From: Thermoanaerobaculia bacterium
GTDB taxonomy: Bacteria; Acidobacteriota; Thermoanaerobaculia; Multivoradales; J023
Direction: 5' to 3'
Length of the DNA stretch: 64,000 nucleotides
Assembly: GCA_030431255.1 (NCBI GenBank)
Contig: JAUIJL010000014.1
Coordinates: 62,001 to 126,000, forward strand
In this document: positions 43,538 through 52,845 of the stretch, piece by piece
How the letters are laid out: each line of letters begins with the position of its first letter
Position numbering within the stretch: the stretch's first letter is position 1
Notes under the pieces: generated by a model
What the model was told of the DNA's origin: nothing
Databases searched by the model: none
The model's input: the letters and a program-made list of their open reading frames with translations, nothing else
Position numbers and translations under genes: made by a program

Positions 43538-44311
43538 ATGACGCAGCTTAGATCGTATCTCGGCCTCGGGGCGGCATTGGTGACGGTTTTGCTTTCCGGT
43601 TGTGCGGTGGGCAATGTCTACGACTTTCGCTACATCCCGCCGGATCGCCCGACTGCGGAGCTCTCGCCGCGGGTGGTGGTGTTCTTCGAGGTGGAAGACC
43701 TGCGCAAGGACATCGTCTCGGGCGACGAGCCGAAGTCTTGGGTGGGGGAGCAGCGCGGGGGTTACGGCAATCCGTTCACGGTCAAAACCAGCGACGGCAA
43801 GGCCTTCGCCGAGGTCGTGCAGTCGGCGATCCGCCGCGATCTCGAGTCCTTGGGTTTGAAGGTCGAGGAGGTGGATGTCAAAGCGGCGGCGTCGGCCGGG
43901 GCGGTGGCGGAGAAAATCCGTGGAAGCGAGGGTGATCTGGGCTTGCAGGTCAAGATGTTGGTCTACAACTCCAACACCTACGTCAATATCGACATGGAGT
44001 GGGACTTCCAGCTGGTGGTCTTCGATTCCGCCGGCAAGATCCTCTACGACGATCACGTGGAGGGGCGTCAGACCATCGACGGCTCGTATTGGAATTCCCC
44101 CAAGGCCGCCAAAGCCAAGGTGCCCCCCGCCTTCTATCGGGTGCTCCACGACATGATCGTCGGCAATCGGGAGCTGCTGGAAGCCCTCGGCTCAGACGGT
44201 GGGGAAGTCACCGGCACGAAGAAGTGCACGGTCGACCAGATCCTGAGCATGAAGGAGTCGGGCCTGAACGACGATCAGATTCGTGCGGCCTGTGGGGAAT
44301 CCGGGGTGTGA
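43538..44311 (+). CDS. Lipoprotein of unknown function
   Basis: ATG 43538 follows a GGAGGA site; the 22-residue upstream extension is rejected. The 257-residue product has a lipoprotein signal, TVLLSGC, with the lipidated Cys near residue 22. The body is mixed alpha/beta (PRVVVFFEVEDLRKDIVSGD; GLQVKMLVYNSNTYVNIDMEWDF). The last 35 residues (CTVDQILSMKESGLNDDQIRAAC) form a helical hairpin with two Cys. Overall it resembles periplasmic outer-membrane-associated lipoproteins, without an assignable role. Confidence 0.7.
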   Translation: MTQLRSYLGLGAALVTVLLSGCAVGNVYDFRYIPPDRPTAELSPRVVVFFEVEDLRKDIVSGDEPKSWVGEQRGGYGNPFTVKTSDGKAFAEVVQSAIRRDLESLGLKVEEVDVKAAASAGAVAEKIRGSEGDLGLQVKMLVYNSNTYVNIDMEWDFQLVVFDSAGKILYDDHVEGRQTIDGSYWNSPKAAKAKVPPAFYRVLHDMIVGNRELLEALGSDGGEVTGTKKCTVDQILSMKESGLNDDQIRAACGESGV

Positions 44312-44344
44312 GCGGAGCTCACGGGCAGCCGTCATGAGCAGAGC

Positions 44345-46762
44345 TCACGGGCAGCCGTCGAAGGCGAAGACATCCGTCACCGCTCGAGCGTTTTGACCCG
44401 GCGGGTTGAGATATCTACGCACCTTGCCCGTTTCCCGATCACGCACGGTCAAGGTGTATTCGACGTTGGTGGTGGCCGATGAGAAGAACCACCAGCGGTC
44501 GTTGATGGCGCACGCATCGAGGGTTTTCAGCAGGACTTCCCAATTGTCGGCTTCGAAGAAATAGAACAGACCGGAGTTGGCGCCGGTCTCGGGCACCCAC
44601 TTTCCAAGCCCCTCTCGGCCGCCCGGGGTCGCCCAACGGGCCTCCAGCTCGTAGCGGCCGTCGTGAAGGCAGAGCACCGTGGGATCTCCGGCTTGGCAGG
44701 GACCCGGCTCGCCGACTTTTCGTCGCGAAATGCCCATATTGGTGCTGCTCAAGAAGAGGGCGGGCTCGACGGGGCTTTGGGCGACCACCAGCGCCGAGCC
44801 TCGGCGCAAGCCTTCATTCCAAGGAAACCACGACGCGCCGTTGTCCACGCTGCGCCACAGCCTGGGATCGTAGGGTCGGTTGATGGCCGTGCCGGAAATG
44901 GCGTAGAGCAGGTTCTCCTGGGCGACGTCCACTTGGAAGTCGCGAATGAATTGCAAGATCTCGGGGCTTTGCTGCCAGGTGTCGCCGCCGTCTTCCGACC
45001 ACCAAAACTGCGCCTCCGGGCGCCTCCAAGCGTAGAGCCGGCCGGCCGGCGAAGCCTGGATTTCCACTTGTTGGAAAGTTTGCCAATCCGCGGCCAAGGT
45101 TCCTTTGGGCACGAAAGTGCCGCCGCCGTCGGAGCTGACGAGGAATTGGCCGGTGTCGCCCGCAAATCCGTAGATCACGCCCTGGCGATAGGGATCGAAG
45201 GCCGCGTGGGTGAGCGGAACCGCGTCGTCCCCTTCGCCGATCCGTAGCGCGCTTCCCAGGGTGAGGCCGGAGTCCGTGGACAGGGTCCAATAGACATTGC
45301 CGTCGGTGCTCCGCCACTCGAAGAGGATGCGTGCGGCGTCGAAGGGGTCCATTTTGAGATCCCGGGCGTTCAGGCCGCGGTGTACGGGCTCGAACGTTTC
45401 GCCTTGATCCAAGCTGCGATGAAAAGTACCGAGGGCGGATGCCCAGAGGACACCGTCGCCCGATTGCAGGGCGCTGATGGTGGCGCCGGAAAGCCGATTC
45501 GGCAATCGGGACCACGACCTTCCTTGGTCGCTGCTGGCGTGCATGCCTTGGCTGTAGGAGTACATCCGGTCGGGGTCGACGGGGTCGAAAGCGAAGGCCC
45601 ACGCCGTGGCACCGCTGAGCCCCGGGGTGACGGCGCGCCAATGCTCGCCGTGCTCAGTGATCCGAAATGGTCCCGCGCTGGTCATGGCCAGGAGGTTGCA
45701 TCCCTCTTCGAAGGCCGCGACCTGTCGCACGCGGCCCGGCTCTTTGGGCCCGACCCGGTCGTAGGTTTGTCCCCAGTCGACGCTGCGGATGAGAGCGTTT
45801 TCTTCCTCCGTGCGCAAATACAGGGTGTCGTCGTCACAGGGATCGAACCAGATCTCGCTAGCGTTGGCCAAAGTGGGGACCGACGCCATGCTCCAGGTGA
45901 CTCCGCCGTCCCGGGTCGTATGCACCTGCCCGGAATCCACAACCATCACCAGTCGGCTCGGCTGCCGAGGGTGAAATTTAATGTTTCGAATGAATCCAGG
46001 GGTGGCGATTTCGGAAAAGGACAGACCCCCGTCGTTCGACAGTCGTAGCTCGTTGCCGATTAAGCCGTGGGCGAAACGTTTGGGGTCGGCGGGGGAAATG
46101 AAGAGCTGCCCACCGTTGACGTCCGGCAGGCTTTCGGACACGTTGCGAAAGGTTTGACCGGCGTCGGAGGAGTAGTAAACGGACCCGCCGTCTTGGGCGT
46201 AGATGACCGTCGCCGTGGGAGTGGGAACCACCGTGGGAGACGTCTCGAAGCCGGGAAGGGTGTCCACGGCCTGCCAAGTTTCCCCGAGATCCTCGCTCGT
46301 GTAGAGGCTCTGGCCGTCGGCGAAGAGTCGGCCATCGTGACCGAAGTCGATGGAAGTGGTGTCCAGGTCCGGTGGCTCGATCTCCTGCCAAGTCTCACCG
46401 CCGTCCAAAGAAAGCATGAAACCGAAGCGGGTTCCGTCGATGCGGACGGCCGGAATCACGACGTGTTTGGAATGGCTGGGTGAGCTGCGGATAGAAAATA
46501 AAAACGTGAAGGAAAAATTCCGATCCGGCAGCCATCGCCAGGTCTCGCCGTCGTCGTCGGACCGCCAAAGGTCGCCATCGCCGTTGGAGCTGTAGAGAGT
46601 CGTCCCCGATTCCGACACCAAGGTGAAATCGGCGTTGCCGTCGCCGTAGTCGGCGACTCGCCAGCGCTCCTCGGCGATCGCGGTCGTGCATAGCACGGTC
46701 GTGGGTAGCACCGTTATGGCGATTGAAGTCCATAGAGCAAGTCTCAGGGATGGGGCCTTCAT
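44345..46762 (-). CDS. Secreted BNR-repeat beta-propeller with C-terminal FWFF-type domain
   Basis: The 805-residue protein has a signal peptide (LWTSIAITVLPTTVLCTTAIA). About ten BNR/sortilin-like repeats follow, with many Asp-box-like SxDGGxTW motifs (SDDDGETWRW, SLDGGETWQE, TRDGGVTWSM, SEDGGDTWQQ). The last about 120 residues (CLHDGRYELEARW, SGLFYFFEADNWEVLLKTLDAC, YTLTVRDRETGKVRRY) are a domain repeated twice in the 49484-52618 protein. The role is unknown; an extracellular binding protein is likely. Confidence 0.75.
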   Translation of the reverse strand: MKAPSLRLALWTSIAITVLPTTVLCTTAIAEERWRVADYGDGNADFTLVSESGTTLYSSNGDGDLWRSDDDGETWRWLPDRNFSFTFLFSIRSSPSHSKHVVIPAVRIDGTRFGFMLSLDGGETWQEIEPPDLDTTSIDFGHDGRLFADGQSLYTSEDLGETWQAVDTLPGFETSPTVVPTPTATVIYAQDGGSVYYSSDAGQTFRNVSESLPDVNGGQLFISPADPKRFAHGLIGNELRLSNDGGLSFSEIATPGFIRNIKFHPRQPSRLVMVVDSGQVHTTRDGGVTWSMASVPTLANASEIWFDPCDDDTLYLRTEEENALIRSVDWGQTYDRVGPKEPGRVRQVAAFEEGCNLLAMTSAGPFRITEHGEHWRAVTPGLSGATAWAFAFDPVDPDRMYSYSQGMHASSDQGRSWSRLPNRLSGATISALQSGDGVLWASALGTFHRSLDQGETFEPVHRGLNARDLKMDPFDAARILFEWRSTDGNVYWTLSTDSGLTLGSALRIGEGDDAVPLTHAAFDPYRQGVIYGFAGDTGQFLVSSDGGGTFVPKGTLAADWQTFQQVEIQASPAGRLYAWRRPEAQFWWSEDGGDTWQQSPEILQFIRDFQVDVAQENLLYAISGTAINRPYDPRLWRSVDNGASWFPWNEGLRRGSALVVAQSPVEPALFLSSTNMGISRRKVGEPGPCQAGDPTVLCLHDGRYELEARWATPGGREGLGKWVPETGANSGLFYFFEADNWEVLLKTLDACAINDRWWFFSSATTNVEYTLTVRDRETGKVRRYLNPPGQNARAVTDVFAFDGCP

Positions 46763-46928
46763 GGGAGCTCTCCTCTGGAGGTAGTGAACCCACCGAGGGT
46801 GACAGCCGACACAGGTGAAGTCAATTGAAATATGTCTCTAGAGCATTTTTGGGTCAAGTCGAGCCGAAATAGGGACCGCCCTCGACCGAAACGGGTCGAG
46901 GGCGGTAGCTGCGTCTCCGGCGGCGGCG

Positions 46929-49148
46929 TTATTCCGAGGCGGCCGAAGCGGCACCGGACTCGTCCGCCTCGCCGATGGCGAAGACGTGATCCATGCCGCG
47001 CATGATCAGCAGGCCGTCGGATATGGCCGGCGAGGTCATCACCACCTCACCCAGCTCGTTCGAGCCCAGCTCTTGGTAAACCTTGCCCGCCCGCACCACA
47101 TGGGTGACGCCGTCTTCGGTGGTGAAGAACAGCCGACCGTCGGCGGCCACCGGCGAGCCGCTGTAGCTGGCGGCGCCGCCCACCCGCTCGCGATAGAAGC
47201 GCTCGCCGGTTTTGGCGTCGTAGGCGGCCAAGCGACCATTGTTGTGGAAGGTGTAGAGAATGCCGCGATACACGATCGGCGACGGAATGTAGGTGCCGCC
47301 CGGATTGACGCTCCAGGCGATGTGCTCGCTGGACGTCTCGCCGTCGGGCAGGGTGAGGTCGCCGCGGGCGCCGACTTTGATCGCGTACACCGGGCGCGCC
47401 GGTGGATAACCGCCGGTGACGTAGGCCAGGCCGTTTGCCGTCACGGGGGTGCCGACGGTGACCTCCGAGTTCGGCGTCAAGGTCCACAGCTCCTCGCCGG
47501 TGGCGGCGTTGTAACCGCGGATGGTGGTGCCGTTGGTGACCACCTCGTCGACGCCGCCGGGCTCAGGGGATTCGAGCACTGTGGGAGTCGCCCACGTGGG
47601 GATTTCATCCCGCGAGGTACGCCACAGCTCCTTGCCGGTTTTGACGTCGAAGGCGGCAATGTATGAGCCTTTTTGGATGTCGGTCTGGATGATCACCCGA
47701 CCGTCGTGCAAGATCGGTGAGCTGGAGAATCCCCATTCGTAGCTGGCGTCGTAGAACCAACCGCTATTGAGCACGCCGAGGTCCACTTTCCACAGCAGAT
47801 TGCCGTCGAAGTCGTAGCAATACATGCCTTCGGAGCCGTAGTGGGCGATCACGTGCTTGCCGTCGGTCACCGGTGACGGGTTGGCATGGCTCGACTTCAG
47901 GTGCCGCTTGACCTTCGGCTTGCCGCTGATCGAAGCCTGCTGCCAGCGGATCTCGCCGTTTTTTTTGTCCAGGGCGTAGAGCTTCCAGGTATGCAGGCTG
48001 TCGTCCTCCACGGAGTCCACGTCGCCGTAGAGGCCGGTGCGGAAGGTGTCGTCCGCGTCCTTGGACTCGGCGGTGGTGACGAAGACCGTGTCACCCCAAA
48101 CGATGGGGCTCGACAGGGCGATGCCGGGAATCGGTGTTTTCCAGCGGATGTTGGCGCCGCTCTCGCCGTTCCAGGTGGTCGGCACCCCTTGACCGTCACC
48201 GATGCCCGCCGCGTTGGCGCCGCGGAACGACGGCCAATGGATGGCCGGGCCCCGCTTCGGGGTTTCCAGGGGCGGGAGGTCTTGTCCGGCGACCACCGCC
48301 TCCTTTTCCGGCTCGTCGCGGGCAAACGGGAATTCCTGGCCCCCTTGCTTCAGGGTGAAACCCTCGATCAAGCCGCCACGGCCGAAGAACGCCAGCTCGA
48401 TGCCGTTGAACTCCCTGGCTTTGAAGGCGTTTTCACCGGTGGCGTCGAGGGTCAGCTCGGGTTGGTTGTTGGCGCGGATTTTGAGCTCCTCACCCTCCTG
48501 CCATACCTTGATCTTCATGCCGATGTCGTCATTTTTGAAATCGCCGACATATCGCGCCTTTTGCTCGGCGGTCAGCTCCACGACCTCGCCCGGTCCGTCC
48601 TCGGGTTTGGGTAAATGGCCGGCGAGAAAGTCGACGATGTCTTTCTTTTCGGCGGCTTGGGCTTGGGTGTGGGCGGCGACAATCTCATCACCGCTCGCTT
48701 TGCCGGTGGCGACGGTCGCCTCGACTATCTCCAGATCACCGGCGCGCACCGCAAAAGCCAGGGCGAATCCCGAGCCTTCGGGTTTTTCTTTCAGCAGGCG
48801 GAGCGCCACTCGACGATGGTCCTCGGAGCCTTCCATGCCGAAGAGGGCCCAGGTCAGCGGGGTGGCCTCGTAGAAGGTGTCGGTGACGTTGACCTCGGCG
48901 CCTTTGGCCAGCAGCAGCTCGACGATTTCCAAGTTCCCTTTGCCGGCGGCGAAGAAAAGCGCGGTGGCGCCGTATTTAGACTTAGCGTTGACGTCGACAT
49001 CTTTAGCCAAGAGCTTTTTCACCAGCTCCACGTCTTGTTTTTGGGCGGCTTCTCTCAGGGACTCGCCGTCGTCGGCCCAGATCGATGAGCCGAAGGCGGT
49101 GGTCACGAGCACTAGGAAAAGGACGAATGGGGCGCGGAGGCGCGGCAT
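46929..49148 (-). CDS. Secreted ankyrin / PQQ-type beta-propeller fusion
   Basis: ATG 49148 is chosen because a GAGGAGC site precedes it and a signal peptide follows (APFVLFLVLVTTAFGSSIWA); 26 further upstream residues are rejected. Residues 28-170 are ankyrin repeats (YGATALFFAAGKGNLEIVELLLAKGAEVN). A linker near 195-290 resembles a small domain found in similar proteins. Residues 310-735 form a PQQ-binding-like propeller (LYALDKKNGEIRWQQ, AAFDVKTGKELWRTS, YNAATGEELWTL). It may bind surface proteins or act as an assembly scaffold in the periplasm. The cofactor-binding residues of true PQQ enzymes are not evident. Confidence 0.8.
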   Translation of the reverse strand: MPRLRAPFVLFLVLVTTAFGSSIWADDGESLREAAQKQDVELVKKLLAKDVDVNAKSKYGATALFFAAGKGNLEIVELLLAKGAEVNVTDTFYEATPLTWALFGMEGSEDHRRVALRLLKEKPEGSGFALAFAVRAGDLEIVEATVATGKASGDEIVAAHTQAQAAEKKDIVDFLAGHLPKPEDGPGEVVELTAEQKARYVGDFKNDDIGMKIKVWQEGEELKIRANNQPELTLDATGENAFKAREFNGIELAFFGRGGLIEGFTLKQGGQEFPFARDEPEKEAVVAGQDLPPLETPKRGPAIHWPSFRGANAAGIGDGQGVPTTWNGESGANIRWKTPIPGIALSSPIVWGDTVFVTTAESKDADDTFRTGLYGDVDSVEDDSLHTWKLYALDKKNGEIRWQQASISGKPKVKRHLKSSHANPSPVTDGKHVIAHYGSEGMYCYDFDGNLLWKVDLGVLNSGWFYDASYEWGFSSSPILHDGRVIIQTDIQKGSYIAAFDVKTGKELWRTSRDEIPTWATPTVLESPEPGGVDEVVTNGTTIRGYNAATGEELWTLTPNSEVTVGTPVTANGLAYVTGGYPPARPVYAIKVGARGDLTLPDGETSSEHIAWSVNPGGTYIPSPIVYRGILYTFHNNGRLAAYDAKTGERFYRERVGGAASYSGSPVAADGRLFFTTEDGVTHVVRAGKVYQELGSNELGEVVMTSPAISDGLLIMRGMDHVFAIGEADESGAASAASE

Positions 49149-49354
49149 GGATGAAGCTCCTCGAATAGGGGTCGAATGGTCGTCGGCGACCTGTCGGTCG
49201 CTGGGGATGTGTGATGGTACGTCCAAGGGAGGTCTTTGTTCAGACCGAGCCGCTCAAAAACCGGGGCAGAGCAGATTCGAGCCCAGTGCAGGAGGTTTTC
49301 GGCCGGCCTCAGGGAATTCTAGGTGAATGCTCAGTCATGCTCAGGCCACGCAAG

Positions 49355-49466
49355 TTGAAACAGTTATGATGGCTTGGCATAAATAGATAACATCCAAGCA
49401 CGAGCTCCTGTGGTGCGTTTTTCTCCGTGGACGGGGCAGTGAATCGGATCACTCGATCACCGCCCC
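49355..49466 (+). promoter_or_regulatory. Candidate promoter and leader hairpin of the CnaB-repeat gene
   Basis: TTGAAA (49355-49360) and TAAATA (49380-49385) are separated by 19 bases, a slightly long spacing for a housekeeping promoter. Downstream, GGGGCAGTGA (49433-49442) and TCACCGCCCC (49457-49466) form a stem with one mismatch just before the ribosome site AAAAGGA. The remaining 49,149-49,354 shows no gene. Confidence 0.35.
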
Positions 49467-49483
49467 AAGCCTGAAAAGGAAAT

Positions 49484-52400
49484 ATGATGGATCGTTTTTC
49501 GAGCCGCAGATATTGCACCGTCGTAGTTTTTGTCCTGGCCATGCTGATCGGATCGCCTTTCGAAGCGCGCGCTGAGCTCGCCGGTTCCGAGGCCGTCGGA
49601 CCAGAATCCGACCCAATCTCCTTGGACCTCCATTTAGACAACTTGGACCGGGTGCGGGCACAGCGGGTGGCGGCCGCGGTGGCCGGTGTCGAAGGGCCCC
49701 GGTCTTGGCAAGACCTACGACGTCACTATTTGCGATTGAGCGCTGATTTGGAGGCCGACCATCCCGATGCATTGCGGCTGCAACGTGCCTTGCGCGAGCT
49801 GAACGAGCTGGAGGCGTTGGTTGAGGATCCGCAGGCCCTGAAGGCCCTCTATCGCCGGTTGAAGAACCCCGTTGCGGTGGGTGGCGAGCCAGATCTAGCC
49901 GAGAAAATCGCCAACGGTACGGCAACGGGTCGGGTGATCAGGTCCAGCGACGGATTGCCGCTGGCTTCGGCCGAGGTGGCCTATTCGAACGCCGACTTCT
50001 TCGATGTGGTCTTTACCGACGAAAACGGTTTCTACGAGATAAGCGTGCCTGCCGGGACCTTTACGGTGTCCGCGTCGGCCCTTCACTACCAACAAGAGGT
50101 ATACGACGACATCCCTTGTGATTTCGGCTGCTTTTTCCCGAACGGCGATTTGGTGGAGGTCGCTGCGGGGCAGACCGTGGCGAATATCGATTTTGCGTTG
50201 GATATCCTGGGTCGGGTGACGGGTCAGGTGGTGGCTCAGTCCTCGGGCATCCCGTTGGCGGGCATCGGGGTCGAAGCCTGGTCTGTGGGCGGTCTATTCA
50301 GCGAGTCTTTCGCCGAGACCTCGGCCGACGGAACCTATGTTTTGGAGGGCTTGGCCGCTGGCGAATATTGGATCGTCGCCACGGGCGAGGCCTACCAGAC
50401 CGAGGCCTTCGACGGCGTGCCGTGCAGCTCTACGGCCTTTGGTCTGGAGTGCTCGGAGAGCCCGCAGAACGTCTCGGTCGATGTGGGCATCACCGTAGAG
50501 GATGTGGACTTCAGCTTGGAGCGTCGAGGCTCGATTTCAGGCCGGATCACGGACGCATTGAGCGGTGAGGGCATTCCACTCGTGCGAGTGGTCTTCGAAC
50601 CCACCCACGGTAACGGTTACGGCAGCGAGGCCTTCACCGATTCCGAGGGTCGGTATCAATCTCCTGGCCTCAACGCCGGGGAGTATTGGGCCTATACCGA
50701 CAACTTCGACTTCTATGTCAACGAGGTCTACCACAATGTGCGTTGCCCTCTTCGCCAGTTCACCTCCGGGTGCATTCTGGAATTGGGTCGGCCCATTCAG
50801 GTGAGCGTCGACAGCACGGTTCACAACATCGATTTCGACCTGGATCCCGGCGGAACCCTGTCGGGAACGGTCACGCGAGCCTTGACCGAGACCCCGGTCG
50901 AATTTGCCGAGATTAGAGTGACCGATTGGAATCAAGTGGATGTGGCCACGGTCTTTACGGAGCCGGACGGCACTTATGAGCTCAAAGGTCTCAGCGCAGG
51001 GGCCTATCGGTTGGAGGCGTTCGGGTCGGATTACGTGCCTGAGCTCTTCGACGATATTCCTTGTCCCAGCTCGGTTTGCCCCCTCGAAGAGGGCGACTTT
51101 GTGGCCGTGAACGTCGGCGCTACCTCCGGCGGTATCGATTTCGAGCTCGACCGCCTCGGTATCTTGGAGGGAAGGGTGGTCAGCTTGGAGACCGGTGAGC
51201 CGATCGGGCTGGCTCTCGTGCATGTTTATGAGGCCGAAACGGGATTCGTCGCCGATCTCACCCAAGCCGATGGCCAGGGGGTTTTCCAGAGCCGCCGGCT
51301 CCAGGCGGGTAGCTATCGTTTGTTCGCTGAAGACATCACCGGTCGCCATCTCAGTGGTCTCTATCCGGATATTCCCTGTAGCCAAGGCGATTGTGATTTT
51401 TCCCAAGGAGGCACGGTCGACGTCGAGCTCAACTCTAGCGTCACCGGTTTAAAAATCAGCCTGAAGACCGGGGCTACCATTCTCGGAAGTATTTTCGATC
51501 GGGTGACGGGTTTGGCCGGTGAGCAAGCAGAGGTGACCGCCTACGACACCTCCGGGACTTTTATCGCCACGGGTTTCGTGGGTCAAGACGGTGAATATGT
51601 GGTGCCTGGACTCACCTCGGGCCAGTATTACCTGATGGCCAGCGGTTACTTCTTCGGCCATCAGGTCTATGGTGGCGAAACCTGTAGCTATGTCGAGACT
51701 TGCGACCCTCTGTCGGGGACCCCGATTTCAGTCGTTGAAGGCGGTGAAGCTCCCAATATCGACTTCGAGGTCGACTTCGTCGAATGCCGATTTGTGAGCT
51801 CGGAGCTATGCCTTCGAAATGATCGTTTTCGGGCGGCGGTCAAGTGGCGGGACGGCTCGGGAAATGAGGGATATGGAAGCTTCTTCTGGCTGTCGAACGA
51901 CTCGGGATTTTTTTGGTTCTTCAATTTCGACAACATCGAGGGCGTGGTCAAGGTGCTCGACGCCTGCTCCCAGCCCGTGGATCGTTTCTGGGTCTTCGCG
52001 GCCGGTCTGACCGACCTCGACGTCACCCTTTGGATCACGGACCTCGCCTCCGGGCAGACCCGGACCTACACCAATGCCGCGGGGCAAGCGTTCCAACCCA
52101 TCCAGGACACGAACGCCTTCGCCACCTGTGCCGGGACCACTGGGCTAGGTCTGGTCTCGGATGCGGTCGGCTCGGATACCTTCGTCTCGGAGGCAGCGGC
52201 CTCGGGCTCAGAGGGTCCGACCCAAGGGCAAGCCTTGGCCGGCACACCGATCTCGGCTGCGGCCAAAGCCTGTGATTTCGCCAGTGGTCGCCTGTGTTTG
52301 AACGGGGGACGATTCGCCGTCGAAGCCTTCTACCAGACCCCGGGTCAGCCGGAGCAGCTGGCCGGGGCGCGACTCTTGACCGACGACTCGGGCACCTTCT

Positions 52401-52618
52401 ATTTCTTTAGCCCGGACAACATTGAGGTGCTGGTGAAAGTGCTGGATGCTTGCTCGGTCTTCGATCGTTTCTGGGTCTTCGGCGCCGGCTTGACCAACGT
52501 CCGGGTGCGCCTGGTGGTCACCGACACCGAGACCGGCGAGGTGCGGGAATACGTCAACAACCAGGGCAACGCCTTCGAGCCGGTTCAGGATACCCAGGCG
52601 TTTTCGACCTGTTTCTAA
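49484..52618 (+). CDS. Secreted CnaB/carboxypeptidase-regulatory-repeat protein with two FWFF-type domains
   Basis: The 1,044-residue protein begins with a signal peptide (YCTVVVFVLAMLIGSPFEARA). Residues 150-760 are six tandem domains of about 100 residues with GTVT/GRIT..G.PL..V starts, TDxxGxYxxxGLxAGxY middles and INF-like ends; each has a Cys pair (IPCDFGC, VPCSSTAFGLEC, VRCPLRQFTSGC, IPCPSSVC, IPCSQGDC, ETCSYVETC). Two C-terminal domains of about 120 residues follow (SGFFWFFNFDNIEGVVKVLDAC; SGTFYFFSPDNIEVLVKVLDAC). These beta-sandwich repeats are usual in adhesins. An extracellular role is inferred. Confidence 0.8.
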   Translation: MMDRFSSRRYCTVVVFVLAMLIGSPFEARAELAGSEAVGPESDPISLDLHLDNLDRVRAQRVAAAVAGVEGPRSWQDLRRHYLRLSADLEADHPDALRLQRALRELNELEALVEDPQALKALYRRLKNPVAVGGEPDLAEKIANGTATGRVIRSSDGLPLASAEVAYSNADFFDVVFTDENGFYEISVPAGTFTVSASALHYQQEVYDDIPCDFGCFFPNGDLVEVAAGQTVANIDFALDILGRVTGQVVAQSSGIPLAGIGVEAWSVGGLFSESFAETSADGTYVLEGLAAGEYWIVATGEAYQTEAFDGVPCSSTAFGLECSESPQNVSVDVGITVEDVDFSLERRGSISGRITDALSGEGIPLVRVVFEPTHGNGYGSEAFTDSEGRYQSPGLNAGEYWAYTDNFDFYVNEVYHNVRCPLRQFTSGCILELGRPIQVSVDSTVHNIDFDLDPGGTLSGTVTRALTETPVEFAEIRVTDWNQVDVATVFTEPDGTYELKGLSAGAYRLEAFGSDYVPELFDDIPCPSSVCPLEEGDFVAVNVGATSGGIDFELDRLGILEGRVVSLETGEPIGLALVHVYEAETGFVADLTQADGQGVFQSRRLQAGSYRLFAEDITGRHLSGLYPDIPCSQGDCDFSQGGTVDVELNSSVTGLKISLKTGATILGSIFDRVTGLAGEQAEVTAYDTSGTFIATGFVGQDGEYVVPGLTSGQYYLMASGYFFGHQVYGGETCSYVETCDPLSGTPISVVEGGEAPNIDFEVDFVECRFVSSELCLRNDRFRAAVKWRDGSGNEGYGSFFWLSNDSGFFWFFNFDNIEGVVKVLDACSQPVDRFWVFAAGLTDLDVTLWITDLASGQTRTYTNAAGQAFQPIQDTNAFATCAGTTGLGLVSDAVGSDTFVSEAAASGSEGPTQGQALAGTPISAAAKACDFASGRLCLNGGRFAVEAFYQTPGQPEQLAGARLLTDDSGTFYFFSPDNIEVLVKVLDACSVFDRFWVFGAGLTNVRVRLVVTDTETGEVREYVNNQGNAFEPVQDTQAFSTCF

Positions 52619-52652
52619 AAAGACCTGTTTCTAAAAAGACCTGTCTCTAAAA
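52606..52652 (+). repeat. 16-bp tandem repeat spanning a stop codon
   Basis: GACCTGTTTCTAAAAA occurs at 52606-52621 and again at 52622-52637, with a degenerate third unit (GACCTGTCTCTAAAA) from 52638. Each unit contains the end of the upstream CDS (TGT TTC TAA). Confidence 0.8.
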
Positions 52653-52683
52653 GACCGGGTCTGAGAGGCCCTTCCAGACGTAG

Positions 52684-52764
52684 GGTCGGGGCTTGCCCCC
52701 GACCGAGCTGCGTTGCTTCGGTATTGCCTCGCGGGCGGGGACATGCCCGGGACATGCCCCGCCC
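52684..52764. repeat. Two GC-rich hairpins between convergent genes
   Basis: GGTCGGGG/CCCCGACC (52684-52704) has a 5-nt loop. GGGCGGGG (52733-52740) pairs with CCCCGCCC (52757-52764), enclosing CATG repeats. They resemble REP-type intergenic elements and may serve as a bidirectional terminator for the plus-strand repeat protein and the minus-strand regulator. Confidence 0.5.
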
Positions 52765-52845
52765 CCACACCAGGTCTGTCGTGATCACGGTGTTTCGCCC
52801 GCACCCGTCGACTCATCCGTGAGGAAAGGGGCCTTGAGTAGGTGT

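Noticed and set aside
42647-44149. 500-codon minus-strand ORF across the glycosyltransferase and lipoprotein genes
   Set aside because: It overlaps two well-supported plus-strand genes with ribosome sites and motifs and has no recognisable domains.
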